This document shows, one piece after another, positions 46,144-55,567 of a DNA stretch of 64,000 nucleotides; the stretch's first letter is position 1, and each line of letters begins with the position of its first letter. The notes under the pieces are model-generated. The model had not been told where the DNA came from, did no database searches, and was given only the letters and a program-made list of their open reading frames with translations. The stretch spans positions 62,001-126,000 of the forward strand of contig JAGVDM010000006.1 of the NCBI GenBank assembly GCA_020058765.1, in the 5' to 3' direction. This stretch comes from Candidatus Peribacterales bacterium (lineage in GTDB: Bacteria; Patescibacteriota; Gracilibacteria; Peribacterales; Peribacteraceae). The position numbers and the translations under genes were made by a program.

Positions 46144-47078
46144 CTCCACGCGAAATCGTCGCGAAGGCATGGACAATCACCAAGACGGTGCCGATGCTCC
46201 GGCGATGGGGATTTGCAAAATCGTTTTTGGAAACAATGCTCAACGCGAAGTTGCTCATTTATCAGACGTGGTTTGCGTACTCGTACTTCATCCTCAAGGA
46301 GCCGATTGGCTTCTTTACTATGGAAGAAGTTTTGCTGGAGCACCTACCGAAATGGCTCGCCATTACGATCATTGTGCTTTTGCTTCTGCTCGTAGCAATC
46401 GAGCTGATTTTCCCGCATTTCGCCAAAGGTGCCATTATTGGGCTTGCAGCAAAAGAGTATAAAAAGGAGGAGGTGAAGGGCGGTCTCGTGCTCGCTCTCT
46501 ACAACTTTTTCCCACTCTTCGCGCTGCACGAAATGCTCGTATTCAGCGGTACAACAACCACCATTACCTGGGCCTCGCTCTCACTGCGCTACGGTGGTGC
46601 AGCAGCCATGCTGGGAGTCATTATCATTGGTGTGCTCTGGCTGGCATCGCATGTATTGGAGTTCTTCTGGATGTTTGCGGAAGAGGCCGTGGTGGTGCGA
46701 AAGGTGGGTGTGGGCAAATCGATCAAACGTAGCTTTAAGTTGGTCGTGAGCTACTTGGGGCATGTGGTATTCCTGCTACTTCTGCTGTTCTTTATCAGCT
46801 TACGCATCCTCGCCAACATCTTGATGGTTGTGCTCATCCCCGGTGTGGTGATGGGTGTGGGGTTCCTGCTCACCACATTCCTGCCACCGGCAGTGAGCTA
46901 CGGCCTTGGCGCGCTGCTTGGCATGGTGATCATCTTCTTCGCGAGCTACTTCTTCGCATACCTAGAAGTGTTCCGCCAAACCGTGTGGACCATTACCTAT
47001 ATCGAACTGAGTAAGCAGCGAGAATTGGATGTTATTGAGAAGCCTGACGATGAAGATGACGACGATGACGGTCACTAA
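46140..47078 (+). CDS. Multi-TM membrane protein, unknown function
   Basis: 312 aa, several TM segments, acidic C-terminus DDEDDDDDGH; overlaps the LCP gene by 4 nt (ACAATGA). Confidence 0.65.
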   Translation: MTPREIVAKAWTITKTVPMLRRWGFAKSFLETMLNAKLLIYQTWFAYSYFILKEPIGFFTMEEVLLEHLPKWLAITIIVLLLLLVAIELIFPHFAKGAIIGLAAKEYKKEEVKGGLVLALYNFFPLFALHEMLVFSGTTTTITWASLSLRYGGAAAMLGVIIIGVLWLASHVLEFFWMFAEEAVVVRKVGVGKSIKRSFKLVVSYLGHVVFLLLLLFFISLRILANILMVVLIPGVVMGVGFLLTTFLPPAVSYGLGALLGMVIIFFASYFFAYLEVFRQTVWTITYIELSKQRELDVIEKPDDEDDDDDGH

Positions 47079-47089
47079 AAAAATCACTG

Positions 47090-47128
47090 TTGACTGTGAA
47101 CGATCGTCCACCTAGTATGGTGGACGAT
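47090..47128 (+). promoter_or_regulatory. lexA promoter with embedded palindrome
   Basis: TTGACT-N17-TAGTAT; ATCGTCCACC-TAGTAT-GGTGGACGAT, 10-bp arms centred on the -10 box. Confidence 0.8.
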
Positions 47129-47144
47129 TGTCCCCCCTGCATCC

Positions 47145-47753
47145 ATGTCACTCACACCGCATCAGCGCACGGTACTCAACTACATTGTCGAGTTTCAGCG
47201 GAAGCGAGGCTATTCGCCTTCACTCGCGGATCTCGCACTCGCCTTCGGCGTGAACAGCAAGAACGCGATTGCGAAAGTAGTGAATGCACTCGTGCGCGAG
47301 CGACACATTGAGAAGGATCCCAAAGGTCGCATTAAGATCATTGAGCAGCCGCACGAAGAGCATCCGCAGCCAATGGTATTGCCGCTCTTTGGCCCTATTT
47401 CCGCAGGCTTCGCCGCGCCAGTGGAAGAGCAGGCAGAAGAGATGCTCGATCTGGAAGATTACATCGTCCCGCAGCGTGCGCGAGGCGCCATTTTCCTGCT
47501 CCGCGTGAAAGGCGACAGTATGATTGAAGCGGGCATTCAGGAAGGCGACCTAGTAATCGTAGAACGTGGCGCAGAGCCAAAAGTTGCAGATATCGTTGTA
47601 GGTGTACTCGATGGTGAATTCACGCTCAAGCGCCTCAAACGCGACAAGGGCAAGTACTACCTGCAGGCAGAGAACCCCGCATACCCCGACATGTATGCAC
47701 TGGAAGAGTTGCAGGTTGCCGGAGTAGTACGTGGAGTGATCCGAAAGTACTAA
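47145..47753 (+). CDS. lexA: LexA-like SOS repressor
   Basis: N-terminal wHTH LTPHQRTVLNYIVEFQRKRGYSPSLADLALAFG; cleavage site ISAGF; KGDSMIEAGIQEGDLVIV and TLKRL catalytic Ser/Lys. Confidence 0.93.
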   Translation: MSLTPHQRTVLNYIVEFQRKRGYSPSLADLALAFGVNSKNAIAKVVNALVRERHIEKDPKGRIKIIEQPHEEHPQPMVLPLFGPISAGFAAPVEEQAEEMLDLEDYIVPQRARGAIFLLRVKGDSMIEAGIQEGDLVIVERGAEPKVADIVVGVLDGEFTLKRLKRDKGKYYLQAENPAYPDMYALEELQVAGVVRGVIRKY

Positions 47754-47771
47754 ACGCTTCCCCTTCCTTGG

Positions 47772-48986
47772 ATGTTCGCACACGTCGACGCCGACGCGTT
47801 CTTCGCGTCCGTGCTGGTTCGTAAACGGCCACAGTTGCGCGGCAAGCCGTTACTCGCGCTGGGTATGGGCGGCAGCTGTGTGATTGCCGCAAGCTACGAA
47901 GCAAAAGCACTGGGAGTAAAAACAGGCATGCCTCTACGAGAAGCAAGAGCACTCGCACCACAGGCAATAGAAATGCAGTCAGACTTCGAAGAGGCGTGCG
48001 TTGCATCCAGAGAACTGGAGGCACTACTTTGCGATGTATGCCCGCGCATTGAGCGCGCATCGGTAGATGAATGGTATGCGGATCTGCGGCACTGCGTTGG
48101 CGGTGTGCCAGCGGATGGCAGCAGTTGGGCAAAAGCGGTGCAACTACGCGCAAAAACAGGCGTACACCTCACGGTATCTGTAGGCATTGCCCCCAGTAAG
48201 CTGCTCGCAAAAATGGCGAGTGAGTATCGCAAGCCAGCAGGCAGTACCATCATTGGGCAAGATGTTGCACTGGAGGCATTTCTGCACGATAGACCAGCAG
48301 CAGCGATCCCCGGCATTGGGAGAAAGCGCAATGTGCACGCAGAATCGCATGGGTGGCATACGGCTTGGGATATCGCGCAAGCGAATAGCGAGATGCTCAA
48401 GCAGGTACTGGGCGAACCGGGGCTGGATATGCAGGCAGAGCTCCTCGGCACTCCCCGATCAGGTGTTGCCGAATGCAGCGCTCCGCCCAAGTCCATTTCG
48501 CGCTGTCGCAGCTTTCGCACGACGCGCGACGCCACAATTGTGCATGCCCACGTGCTCACACATTTATCGCGCCTGGTACTCCGCATGCGCTTGCAGCACT
48601 TAAGCTGCACCGCGATCAGCGTGTGGATTCGCAACGCGAATATGCACCACGAAGGCGCAGATTGGCGCTTGCCGCAGGCACTCTGTACAGAAGAAGAGCT
48701 CCTCGCCTATGTGCGCTCCTGTACGGAGCGTTGCACAAGGAAAGAGCGCATGTTCACCCAAGCAGGACTCTCGCTGCACGGGCTTATTCCGCGTGCTCCG
48801 CGCCAGTACTCACTTTTCGAGAGTGTGCAGCAGACCGAGGAATCGGAGGCAATGCAACAGGCACTGGACCACGTGCGCGAGCAGTTCGGCCGCGGAAGCG
48901 TGGTACGTGCATCCGCCCTGCCGAGCGGCGCAGCCGCGAAGCGGCAGAGGCCAACCGTGTACGGGGCGATCGGGCAATGCCGATGA
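47772..48986 (+). CDS. Y-family DNA polymerase (DinB/UmuC-like)
   Basis: MFAHVDADAFFASVLVRKRPQLRGKPLLAL...CVIAASYEAKALGVKTGMP; ASVDEWYADL; VSVGIAPSKLLAKMASEYRKP. Confidence 0.9.
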   Translation: MFAHVDADAFFASVLVRKRPQLRGKPLLALGMGGSCVIAASYEAKALGVKTGMPLREARALAPQAIEMQSDFEEACVASRELEALLCDVCPRIERASVDEWYADLRHCVGGVPADGSSWAKAVQLRAKTGVHLTVSVGIAPSKLLAKMASEYRKPAGSTIIGQDVALEAFLHDRPAAAIPGIGRKRNVHAESHGWHTAWDIAQANSEMLKQVLGEPGLDMQAELLGTPRSGVAECSAPPKSISRCRSFRTTRDATIVHAHVLTHLSRLVLRMRLQHLSCTAISVWIRNANMHHEGADWRLPQALCTEEELLAYVRSCTERCTRKERMFTQAGLSLHGLIPRAPRQYSLFESVQQTEESEAMQQALDHVREQFGRGSVVRASALPSGAAAKRQRPTVYGAIGQCR

Positions 48987-50178
48987 GGCATTCCTTGATG
49001 CTCTTCTCGTAGAGCGCGAGCATCTGGTCTGTGAGCACTTTGGGAGAAAAGGCCTCTGCCCGCTGCAGAGAAGTACTCGCGAGGCGCTTTGCGAGCGCTG
49101 CATCGTGGAGCACATCGTATATCGATGCAGCAATGCCCTCGATATCTTCGAGATCATGCAGGATGCCTGCATCTGCAACCACCTCTGGAATTGCACCAGC
49201 ACGCACCGCAATAACCGGCAGACCGAATGCCATGGATTCCACAAGCACCATGCCCTGGCTCTCCATGGGGCTGCATGTCACAAACACATTGCCCACCTGC
49301 AACATGCCCGATTGCATCACCTGTTCGTGCTCAATGTATCCAGCGAAGACTACATGCTTCTGCAGGCCAAGTTGCGCAACAATACCCTCCAATCGTTCGC
49401 GATCGGGGCCGTCGCCAATGATGAAGAGCATTGCCTCCGCATCGCGCAGGTGCACCTTCGCAAACGCATGGAGAACGCGCTCAATAGCCTTCTCGCGCGA
49501 GAGGCGTCCCATATGCAGCACTACACGCTCACCAAGGCCATACTGCTTCTTAAGGGCTGCTATAGACGCTTTGGACGGGTGAGATTCGAGGCAGGAAGGC
49601 GGTACCGGATTGGGGAGGCACACGAGCGCCCTGTGGTACCCCGTACTCTGCAGCGCCTCAATGAGCATTTCGGACGGTGCAATGCGCGCATTGCAGTTCC
49701 TGTAAAACGCGAGGGAGTACCGGGTGGCAATCTTGGTGAGCACGTTGCGAACAGATGCCACGCTAGAAATGAACCCCAAGCACTCGGAATTCTTGGTGGT
49801 AAGCAGTAAATGATTGGTACCAATGAGGGGCTTCCGCAGAAGCCACGATGCGAGCAAGGCATCCAATGCAACGGTGAGCGTTGTATGGAAGTGAATGACA
49901 TCGGGATTGAATGCGCGCAGCGCTTTGATGGATTTGGGGAAACCGATGAGCGGGCTCATGCGGAAATCCGGGTAGAGCAGCAGCGGTACAGAAGGCAGAT
50001 GGAGAATACGCACACCGGGGCTCTGCCACTCCTGATACACGGTTTTCTTGGAAGGTGAAGGCATGATGATGAGCACTTCATGACCACGGCTTCCCAGCTC
50101 CTTGGCAAAGCTCGCAACCGATGTGGCCACTCCGTTTACTTGTGGGTAGAACGTGTCGGTAAAAAAGGCGATGCGCAT
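48784..50178 (-). CDS. Glycosyltransferase family 4 (GT1/GT4-type)
   Basis: MRIAFFTDTFYPQVNGVATSVASFAKELGSRGHEVLII; LHMGRLSREKAIERVLHAFAKV; GDGPDRERLEGI; SPMESQGMVLVESMAFGLPVIAV. Confidence 0.9.
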   Translation of the reverse strand: MRIAFFTDTFYPQVNGVATSVASFAKELGSRGHEVLIIMPSPSKKTVYQEWQSPGVRILHLPSVPLLLYPDFRMSPLIGFPKSIKALRAFNPDVIHFHTTLTVALDALLASWLLRKPLIGTNHLLLTTKNSECLGFISSVASVRNVLTKIATRYSLAFYRNCNARIAPSEMLIEALQSTGYHRALVCLPNPVPPSCLESHPSKASIAALKKQYGLGERVVLHMGRLSREKAIERVLHAFAKVHLRDAEAMLFIIGDGPDRERLEGIVAQLGLQKHVVFAGYIEHEQVMQSGMLQVGNVFVTCSPMESQGMVLVESMAFGLPVIAVRAGAIPEVVADAGILHDLEDIEGIAASIYDVLHDAALAKRLASTSLQRAEAFSPKVLTDQMLALYEKSIKECLIGIARSPRTRLASAASRLRRSAGRMHVPRFRGRTARARGPVPVALPPIPRSAAHSRKVSTGAEHAE

Positions 50179-50182
50179 AGAA

Positions 50183-52840
50183 TTACGAAAGGGAGGAAAG
50201 CCGCTCAGTGATCTTTTTCAGCTTATCTTCGGCCTCTGCCAGCTTGGATTTTTGCTCTTCTATAAGAGCAGGAGGAGCTTTGGAAACGAATTGTTCGTTA
50301 GAGAGTTTGGCCTCGATACCTTGTACGAACTTGGAAAGATTCTCTTGTTCCTTGAGCAAACGTGCACGCTCTTTTTCGAAGTCTATGAGACCCTCAAGCG
50401 GCACGTGAATCTCAATGCCGGGCAGGAAGGCGCTTGCGGCCTGCTCGTGCTTCTTCGGCTTAGCTCCTACTGTGAGTTCGCCCACGCGAGCGAGGCGCTG
50501 AATATGCTCTGATTGGGATTGGATCAATTCAGCATGCTCAGCAGAATAGATAGCCACAGGAATCTCTTTGCCCGCCTCCAGTTCTTGATCCGCGCGGATG
50601 CTGCGGAGAGCTGTAATAACAGCGATGACAGTGGAAAGTTGTGCAGATTCCTTTGGGAACTGTGCATTGTCCTGTGGCCACGGCTGGCGCAAAAGCATAT
50701 CTGCGTCGGCGTGCTTGAACTGCTTCCACAGCTCCTCCGTTACGAATGGACAGTACGGATGCAGCAATACGAGGATGCGGCGGATAGATTGCACAAGAAG
50801 CTCAGGATTTGCTTCGCCTTTGCTCAGTTCGAGGTACCAGTCACAGAAGTAATCCCACACAAAAGCATAGATACGCTCCCCCACTTCGCTCAATCGGGAA
50901 GCTTCGAGTCCGCTCGTTACGTCATCACGCAACAGTGAGAGCTCGTGGCACAGTGCTTTATCGGCAAGGCTCTTTGGAGCCACGGCCTCCTGGGGAACGT
51001 TCGCAGGATCCACTTCCGCCTTCTCGCACTGCAGCAGTACGAAGCGCGAAGCGTTCCACAGCTTGTTGATGAAGTTACGGTAGCCTGCGATCTTCTCTTC
51101 GAAGAGCTTGCTATCCGCACCGGGGCTCTGGCCCACGATCATGCTCAGGCGCAGCGCATCAGCACCGTACTTGGGGATGATATCGAGCGGATCGATCATG
51201 GTTTTCGGATCGCTCTTGCTCATCTTCTTACCGTCGCGCGTGCGCACAAGACCGTGCAGATATACCGTCTTAAACGGGATCTGCCCTGTGGCATACGTGG
51301 TCATCAGGATCATGCGCGCCACCCAGAAGAACAGGATGTCGTACCCTGTCTCCATCACGGTTGTTGGGTGGAACTTCTTGTAATCCGCACTGCCGCTTAG
51401 CAAATCTTGAAGGGACAGGCTGAAATCCTCAGTGAGCTTTTTATCGATCAATGTGCTCCACGTCCAAAGGCCGGAGCTGAACCACGTATCAAGCGTATCG
51501 CTGTCTTGCTCCCAACCCGCACCTTTAGGCGGCTGTGCACCAACGCATGTTTCCTCGCCCTTGTACCACACAGGCACGCGGTGGCCCCACCAGATCTGGC
51601 GGGAGATACACCAGTCGCGCAGATTATCGATCCAGTGGAAGTACGTCTTGTTGAATCGCTCCGGGATAATCGTAATGTCCCCGTGGTGCACCACGTCGTG
51701 CATCACTTCTTTCAGGCTCATCTTTTGGCCTTTCCATTCCACTACAGGCTTGTTTACATCAATGAACCACTGCAATTTGATCTGCGGCTCAATGGTGCCA
51801 CCGCCGCGCTGATTCACAGCTTTGTTATGCACGTAGTTCTCCTCGGTCTTCACGAGCAAACCCTTTGCCGCAAGCTTCTCCACAATGAGCGGCCGCGCCT
51901 TTTCGATGTGCTGGCCGGCGAATTCACCAGCAATAGGCAGTAACTTCCCGTCGTAGTCGATCACCTGTTCCTTCTCCAAACCATGGCGCTCAGCAATATC
52001 GAAGTCCGCGTTGTCATGCCACGGAGTAATCGTCATCACGCCTGTGCCAAATGCGGGATCGACAGCTGTATCTTTGATGACGGTTGCACGCACGGGACCG
52101 TTAATCCACTCCGCATCGAACGTATCGCCATGCTTGTACTTGGCGTAGCGTTCATCCTCCGGATGCATGACCACGTACTTGTCGCCGAATTTGGTCTCGG
52201 GGCGTGATGTGCCAATTTGGAACGGCCCGTACTGGAATGTGTAGAACGGTACTGTTTCCTCTTTCCATTCAATTTCATCGTCAGACACGGTGGTCTGCAA
52301 TTTGGGATCCCAGTTCACAATGCGGTGCCCACGGTAGATAAGGCCATCTGCATACATCTTCGCGAATACTTCGTTCACCAAGCGATTGAGCGCCGGCTCG
52401 AATGTGTACGCTTCGCGGCTCCAATCGCAGGAGCTACCCATTTTGCGTACTTGGCTGCGGATGGTGTCTTGGCTCTTCTCCACAAAGTCTGCGATCTTCG
52501 CAATGAGCGCCTCGCGACCGAGCTCTTTGCGAGGATCCTTCATTCCCTCGTCCTTCAATTTCTTGATCACCACGTTCTCGGTAGCGATCGCTGCGTGATC
52601 TGTACCAGGAACCCAAAGCGCCTCCTTGCCCTGCATGCGCGCAAAACGGATGAAGATGTCCTCTAGTGCGAGCATAACCGCATGACCAAGATGCAGCTGC
52701 CCCGTGGCATTGGGCGGCGGCATGCTGATGGTAAATGGCTCTTTGGTACTTGTGTTATCGGCGATAAAGGCACCGCTCTTCTCCCACATCGCATAGATGT
52801 CGTCTTCGGTTGCCTTGGGATCGTAGGCTTTGTCGAGCAT
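50183..52840 (-). CDS. valS: Valyl-tRNA synthetase
   Basis: MPPPNATGQLHLGHAVMLALEDIFIRFARMQGKEALWVPGTDHA; KMSKSDPKTMIDPLD; C-terminal coiled coil. Confidence 0.96.
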   Translation of the reverse strand: MLDKAYDPKATEDDIYAMWEKSGAFIADNTSTKEPFTISMPPPNATGQLHLGHAVMLALEDIFIRFARMQGKEALWVPGTDHAAIATENVVIKKLKDEGMKDPRKELGREALIAKIADFVEKSQDTIRSQVRKMGSSCDWSREAYTFEPALNRLVNEVFAKMYADGLIYRGHRIVNWDPKLQTTVSDDEIEWKEETVPFYTFQYGPFQIGTSRPETKFGDKYVVMHPEDERYAKYKHGDTFDAEWINGPVRATVIKDTAVDPAFGTGVMTITPWHDNADFDIAERHGLEKEQVIDYDGKLLPIAGEFAGQHIEKARPLIVEKLAAKGLLVKTEENYVHNKAVNQRGGGTIEPQIKLQWFIDVNKPVVEWKGQKMSLKEVMHDVVHHGDITIIPERFNKTYFHWIDNLRDWCISRQIWWGHRVPVWYKGEETCVGAQPPKGAGWEQDSDTLDTWFSSGLWTWSTLIDKKLTEDFSLSLQDLLSGSADYKKFHPTTVMETGYDILFFWVARMILMTTYATGQIPFKTVYLHGLVRTRDGKKMSKSDPKTMIDPLDIIPKYGADALRLSMIVGQSPGADSKLFEEKIAGYRNFINKLWNASRFVLLQCEKAEVDPANVPQEAVAPKSLADKALCHELSLLRDDVTSGLEASRLSEVGERIYAFVWDYFCDWYLELSKGEANPELLVQSIRRILVLLHPYCPFVTEELWKQFKHADADMLLRQPWPQDNAQFPKESAQLSTVIAVITALRSIRADQELEAGKEIPVAIYSAEHAELIQSQSEHIQRLARVGELTVGAKPKKHEQAASAFLPGIEIHVPLEGLIDFEKERARLLKEQENLSKFVQGIEAKLSNEQFVSKAPPALIEEQKSKLAEAEDKLKKITERLSSLS

Positions 52841-52903
52841 TTGTGCCCCCAGCCTAGCGAAAAACGTGGCGCAGTGCACACCGAAGAGTGGGCAAATCCA
52901 CAT

Positions 52904-52931
52904 AAAAAAACAGCCGCCCGCAAGGGGCGGC
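52904..52931 (-). terminator. Intrinsic terminator in the valS leader (candidate attenuator)
   Basis: Minus strand GCCGCCC-CTTGC-GGGCGGC-TG-TTTTTTT, about 64 nt before the valS ATG. Confidence 0.75.
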
Positions 52932-53056
52932 AGTAGATGGATGAAAGAGCGAACGCTTTTCGATTCGAAAATCGAAGCGGCATAGTTGTAAGGGATGGTA
53001 CAAATCCTTGCAAGTTTTTCTTGAGAAAAACGTCTCTACGGATAGAATATCAACCT

Positions 53057-53488
53057 ATGAGAATACTCCCCGATCAGAATATCCGGCAGTCTGAGAATCG
53101 CCTTATTCAGATGGGTCAGATCATCGATAATTTTAAGCAGCTCGCCTCAGACAATATCAATAAGCCCAAACAAGCCTTTAAGGAAGGGAATGCTGTTGGC
53201 GGAGCTCTTGGAGGTGTTGTGAGCGTATGGGATGTTGCAACACGCAGTGGAGATGCACTCGTTCAAGGTATTGCTGGAAAAGAAATTACTGATGCGAATG
53301 TCGTTGGAGATATAAAAAATGTTGTCACCAGCACAGCGGGGGCAGTAAAAGAAATCGTCACATTGCACCCTATACGAGCTGGGAAACAGATCATCAGTGG
53401 TGTTTCCAGTGCATTCCAGGCACCTCAGAGCGCCATTACGCAACTCGGGAGAGCTGCAACAGGCACAGACTATAATACTGCTGCGTAA
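53057..53488 (+). CDS. Hypothetical Gly/Ala/Val-rich protein
   Basis: Promoter TTGAGA-N16-TAGAAT 8 nt before ATG; MRILPDQNIRQSENRLIQMGQIIDNFKQLASDN...GGALGGVVSVWDVATRSG. Confidence 0.65.
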   Translation: MRILPDQNIRQSENRLIQMGQIIDNFKQLASDNINKPKQAFKEGNAVGGALGGVVSVWDVATRSGDALVQGIAGKEITDANVVGDIKNVVTSTAGAVKEIVTLHPIRAGKQIISGVSSAFQAPQSAITQLGRAATGTDYNTAA

Positions 53489-53643
53489 TGCAGCTGGGAG
53501 CTGTACCGAGTACCGGTTTCGAACTGAATACGCCCGAGGTTGTTGCCGTGGGCGTGAACCTTGTTGCGATTGCCGCAGTAGTTGGTCTGACCTACCTCGG
53601 GCTCAAAGCGGTGCTTACGGGGAAGAATCCGCTCAAGAGTTAA
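53488..53643 (+). CDS. 51-aa single-TM small protein, coupled to upstream gene (TAATG)
   Basis: MQLGAVPSTGFELNTPEVVAVGVNLVAIAAVVGLTYLGLKAVLTGKNPLKS*; below the ORF-track length cut-off; start overlaps the upstream stop. Confidence 0.6.
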   Translation: MQLGAVPSTGFELNTPEVVAVGVNLVAIAAVVGLTYLGLKAVLTGKNPLKS

Positions 53644-54680
53644 GACTCGACTGTCATTTCCATAGCAGGGACGACATCCGAAAGCGCGCTGCCATGTGTT
53701 TGCGGGGCGATACGTACGATGTTGAACATCTGCACGGTCACGAAGACGACGTAGAGCGCAAACAGCACGAGGCCTTCTTTGCGCGAGAGGCTCGCTTTGG
53801 TACGAGCAAACAGGAAGAATAGCGTGAGGCCAATACCCATCAGGAGGAACGTAGGAATGAACTCACTGCTCTCCAGCTCAAACCGACCGTTTGTGATCGC
53901 GAGCATGCCCATGAGAGGCGTGTTTGCCGCAGCAGAACCAAGATAATCGCCAAAGGCGATATCTTTGTGCTTAGAGAGCACGCCACGCACAGCAATCACT
54001 AGCTCCGGAATGTTTGTCCCGATAGCCAAGAGCATGAGACCCACGAAGGACGGTGGCACACCAAGCAAACGCGAGAAAAACACCGCTTCATCTACAAGAA
54101 TCTTGCCGGCAATAAAAATGACAATAGCGCCAAAGGCGATCTTCGTTACATCCAGCGCCGTCGCTCGACGGTGAGTAGTGAGCTCGGTGCCCACACGCCG
54201 AATAGCATCTTTCGCGACTGCTTCCGACGAGCGCTTCTTCTTGATGAAGAAGATGAGCGCCGCGTAGAGCAAAAGCATCACAATGCCTTCGCTTGGCCGT
54301 AGGGAACCGTCTATGCACAGAAAGCACGGTACCAATACAACACAGAGGAGAATGGCAAGGCTGCGTGGCCGAAGCGCTGTCGTCGTTTCTACACCGTTCC
54401 CTACGATTGCGAGTAAAGGAATGATGAGGAAGAAAATAACCAGAGAAGCGCCTGCCAAGTTCCCTGCGGAAACCTGCGGCACACCTTGAATAGTGGAGTT
54501 GAATGCCACAGACATTTCTCCAATCGATGTAAGGAAGCCGAGTACGAAGAAGGCCACGGCAAACCCCGGCCGCTCATACCGCTTTGCCACACGATCTGTA
54601 GCATTCACGAGCATGCCCGAAAGCATCCAGATCACTGCAGTTGCCAGCAGGAAGAGCGCAAGATGGAGAAAAATTGTCAT
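53640..54680 (-). CDS. Sodium/calcium exchanger (CaCA) family membrane protein
   Basis: LGFLTSIGEMSVAFNSTIQGVPQVSAGNLAGAS; LAIGTNIPELVIAVRGVLSKHKDIAFGDYLGSAAANTPL alpha-repeats. Confidence 0.87.
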   Translation of the reverse strand: MTIFLHLALFLLATAVIWMLSGMLVNATDRVAKRYERPGFAVAFFVLGFLTSIGEMSVAFNSTIQGVPQVSAGNLAGASLVIFFLIIPLLAIVGNGVETTTALRPRSLAILLCVVLVPCFLCIDGSLRPSEGIVMLLLYAALIFFIKKKRSSEAVAKDAIRRVGTELTTHRRATALDVTKIAFGAIVIFIAGKILVDEAVFFSRLLGVPPSFVGLMLLAIGTNIPELVIAVRGVLSKHKDIAFGDYLGSAAANTPLMGMLAITNGRFELESSEFIPTFLLMGIGLTLFFLFARTKASLSRKEGLVLFALYVVFVTVQMFNIVRIAPQTHGSALSDVVPAMEMTVES

Positions 54681-54790
54681 GTGTATTTGTAATATATTAT
54701 ACAACATTTTTTGATATAAAACCAGTAACCGAATTGCACGTACGCAGTACACTCAATACGCCCTTCCGCAGAAGGAACTACGAGGAAAAC

Positions 54791-55567
54791 ATGCCTCAGA
54801 CACCGCAAGCGATCTACTGCATCGGCGACAGTCACGTAAGTTTTTTTTCGGGGAAAGATACAATTGCCGCACATTGGCCCAAGCGAAGTCGTGGGAGGTT
54901 ATCGTGTTTCCGAACGTTCCACATCGGCCCAGTACTCGCCTATAACCTATCGCGATTAGGGACAAAAACACGAGGGCGAGAAAAGCTCTTCGCAATACTT
55001 GAAAACGTAGTGCCACCCAGCAGCCGGGTGCTCTTATGTTTTGGGGAAATCGACTGCCGTGCACACGTAGTCAAAAGAGCCATGGCAGAAGCACTGCCAA
55101 TTGATTGCATCGTACAACGATGTCTCGATGCGTATTTTTCAGTGGTATGCGAAATACAACGGATGGGCTTTGATGTGATCGTATACAATGTCATGCCTAC
55201 TCGAACAAATGCGGCAATCAGTGAAAAACCGGACGAATACCCATCAGTAGGCGCTTGGGAAGAACGAAATGCTGCAACAACAGTATTCAATGCAGAGACA
55301 CAAAAAAGATGTAAGACGCTCGGAATACAATTCTTAGAAAATTATCCTCACCTCGTAGGTGCTGACGGAAAAATGAACGAAAAGCAGTTTTTCGACAGTA
55401 TTCACGTATCCCAATATGCGATGCCCTTTACGCTGCAGAAGCTCAATGAGCTCTATCCGGAAGATGGCTACGCCAATGTAGTTGTACAGCCACTTTCATG
55501 CGGCGAAAAAGCTATTGATGGCACGATAAACCTCATCCGTCGGTGCATACGACATGGACGCAGATAA
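54791..55567 (+). CDS. SGNH-like hydrolase/acetylesterase-type protein
   Basis: AIYCIGDSHVSFFSG; LLCFGEIDCRAHV; FFDSIHVSQ; preceded by SD-like GAGGAAAAC. Confidence 0.6.
   Translation: MPQTPQAIYCIGDSHVSFFSGKDTIAAHWPKRSRGRLSCFRTFHIGPVLAYNLSRLGTKTRGREKLFAILENVVPPSSRVLLCFGEIDCRAHVVKRAMAEALPIDCIVQRCLDAYFSVVCEIQRMGFDVIVYNVMPTRTNAAISEKPDEYPSVGAWEERNAATTVFNAETQKRCKTLGIQFLENYPHLVGADGKMNEKQFFDSIHVSQYAMPFTLQKLNELYPEDGYANVVVQPLSCGEKAIDGTINLIRRCIRHGRR

Noticed and set aside
53057-53643. Toxin-antitoxin interpretation of the two-gene micro-operon
   Set aside because: No recognisable antitoxin DNA-binding domain or toxin fold; size and coupling alone are insufficient.
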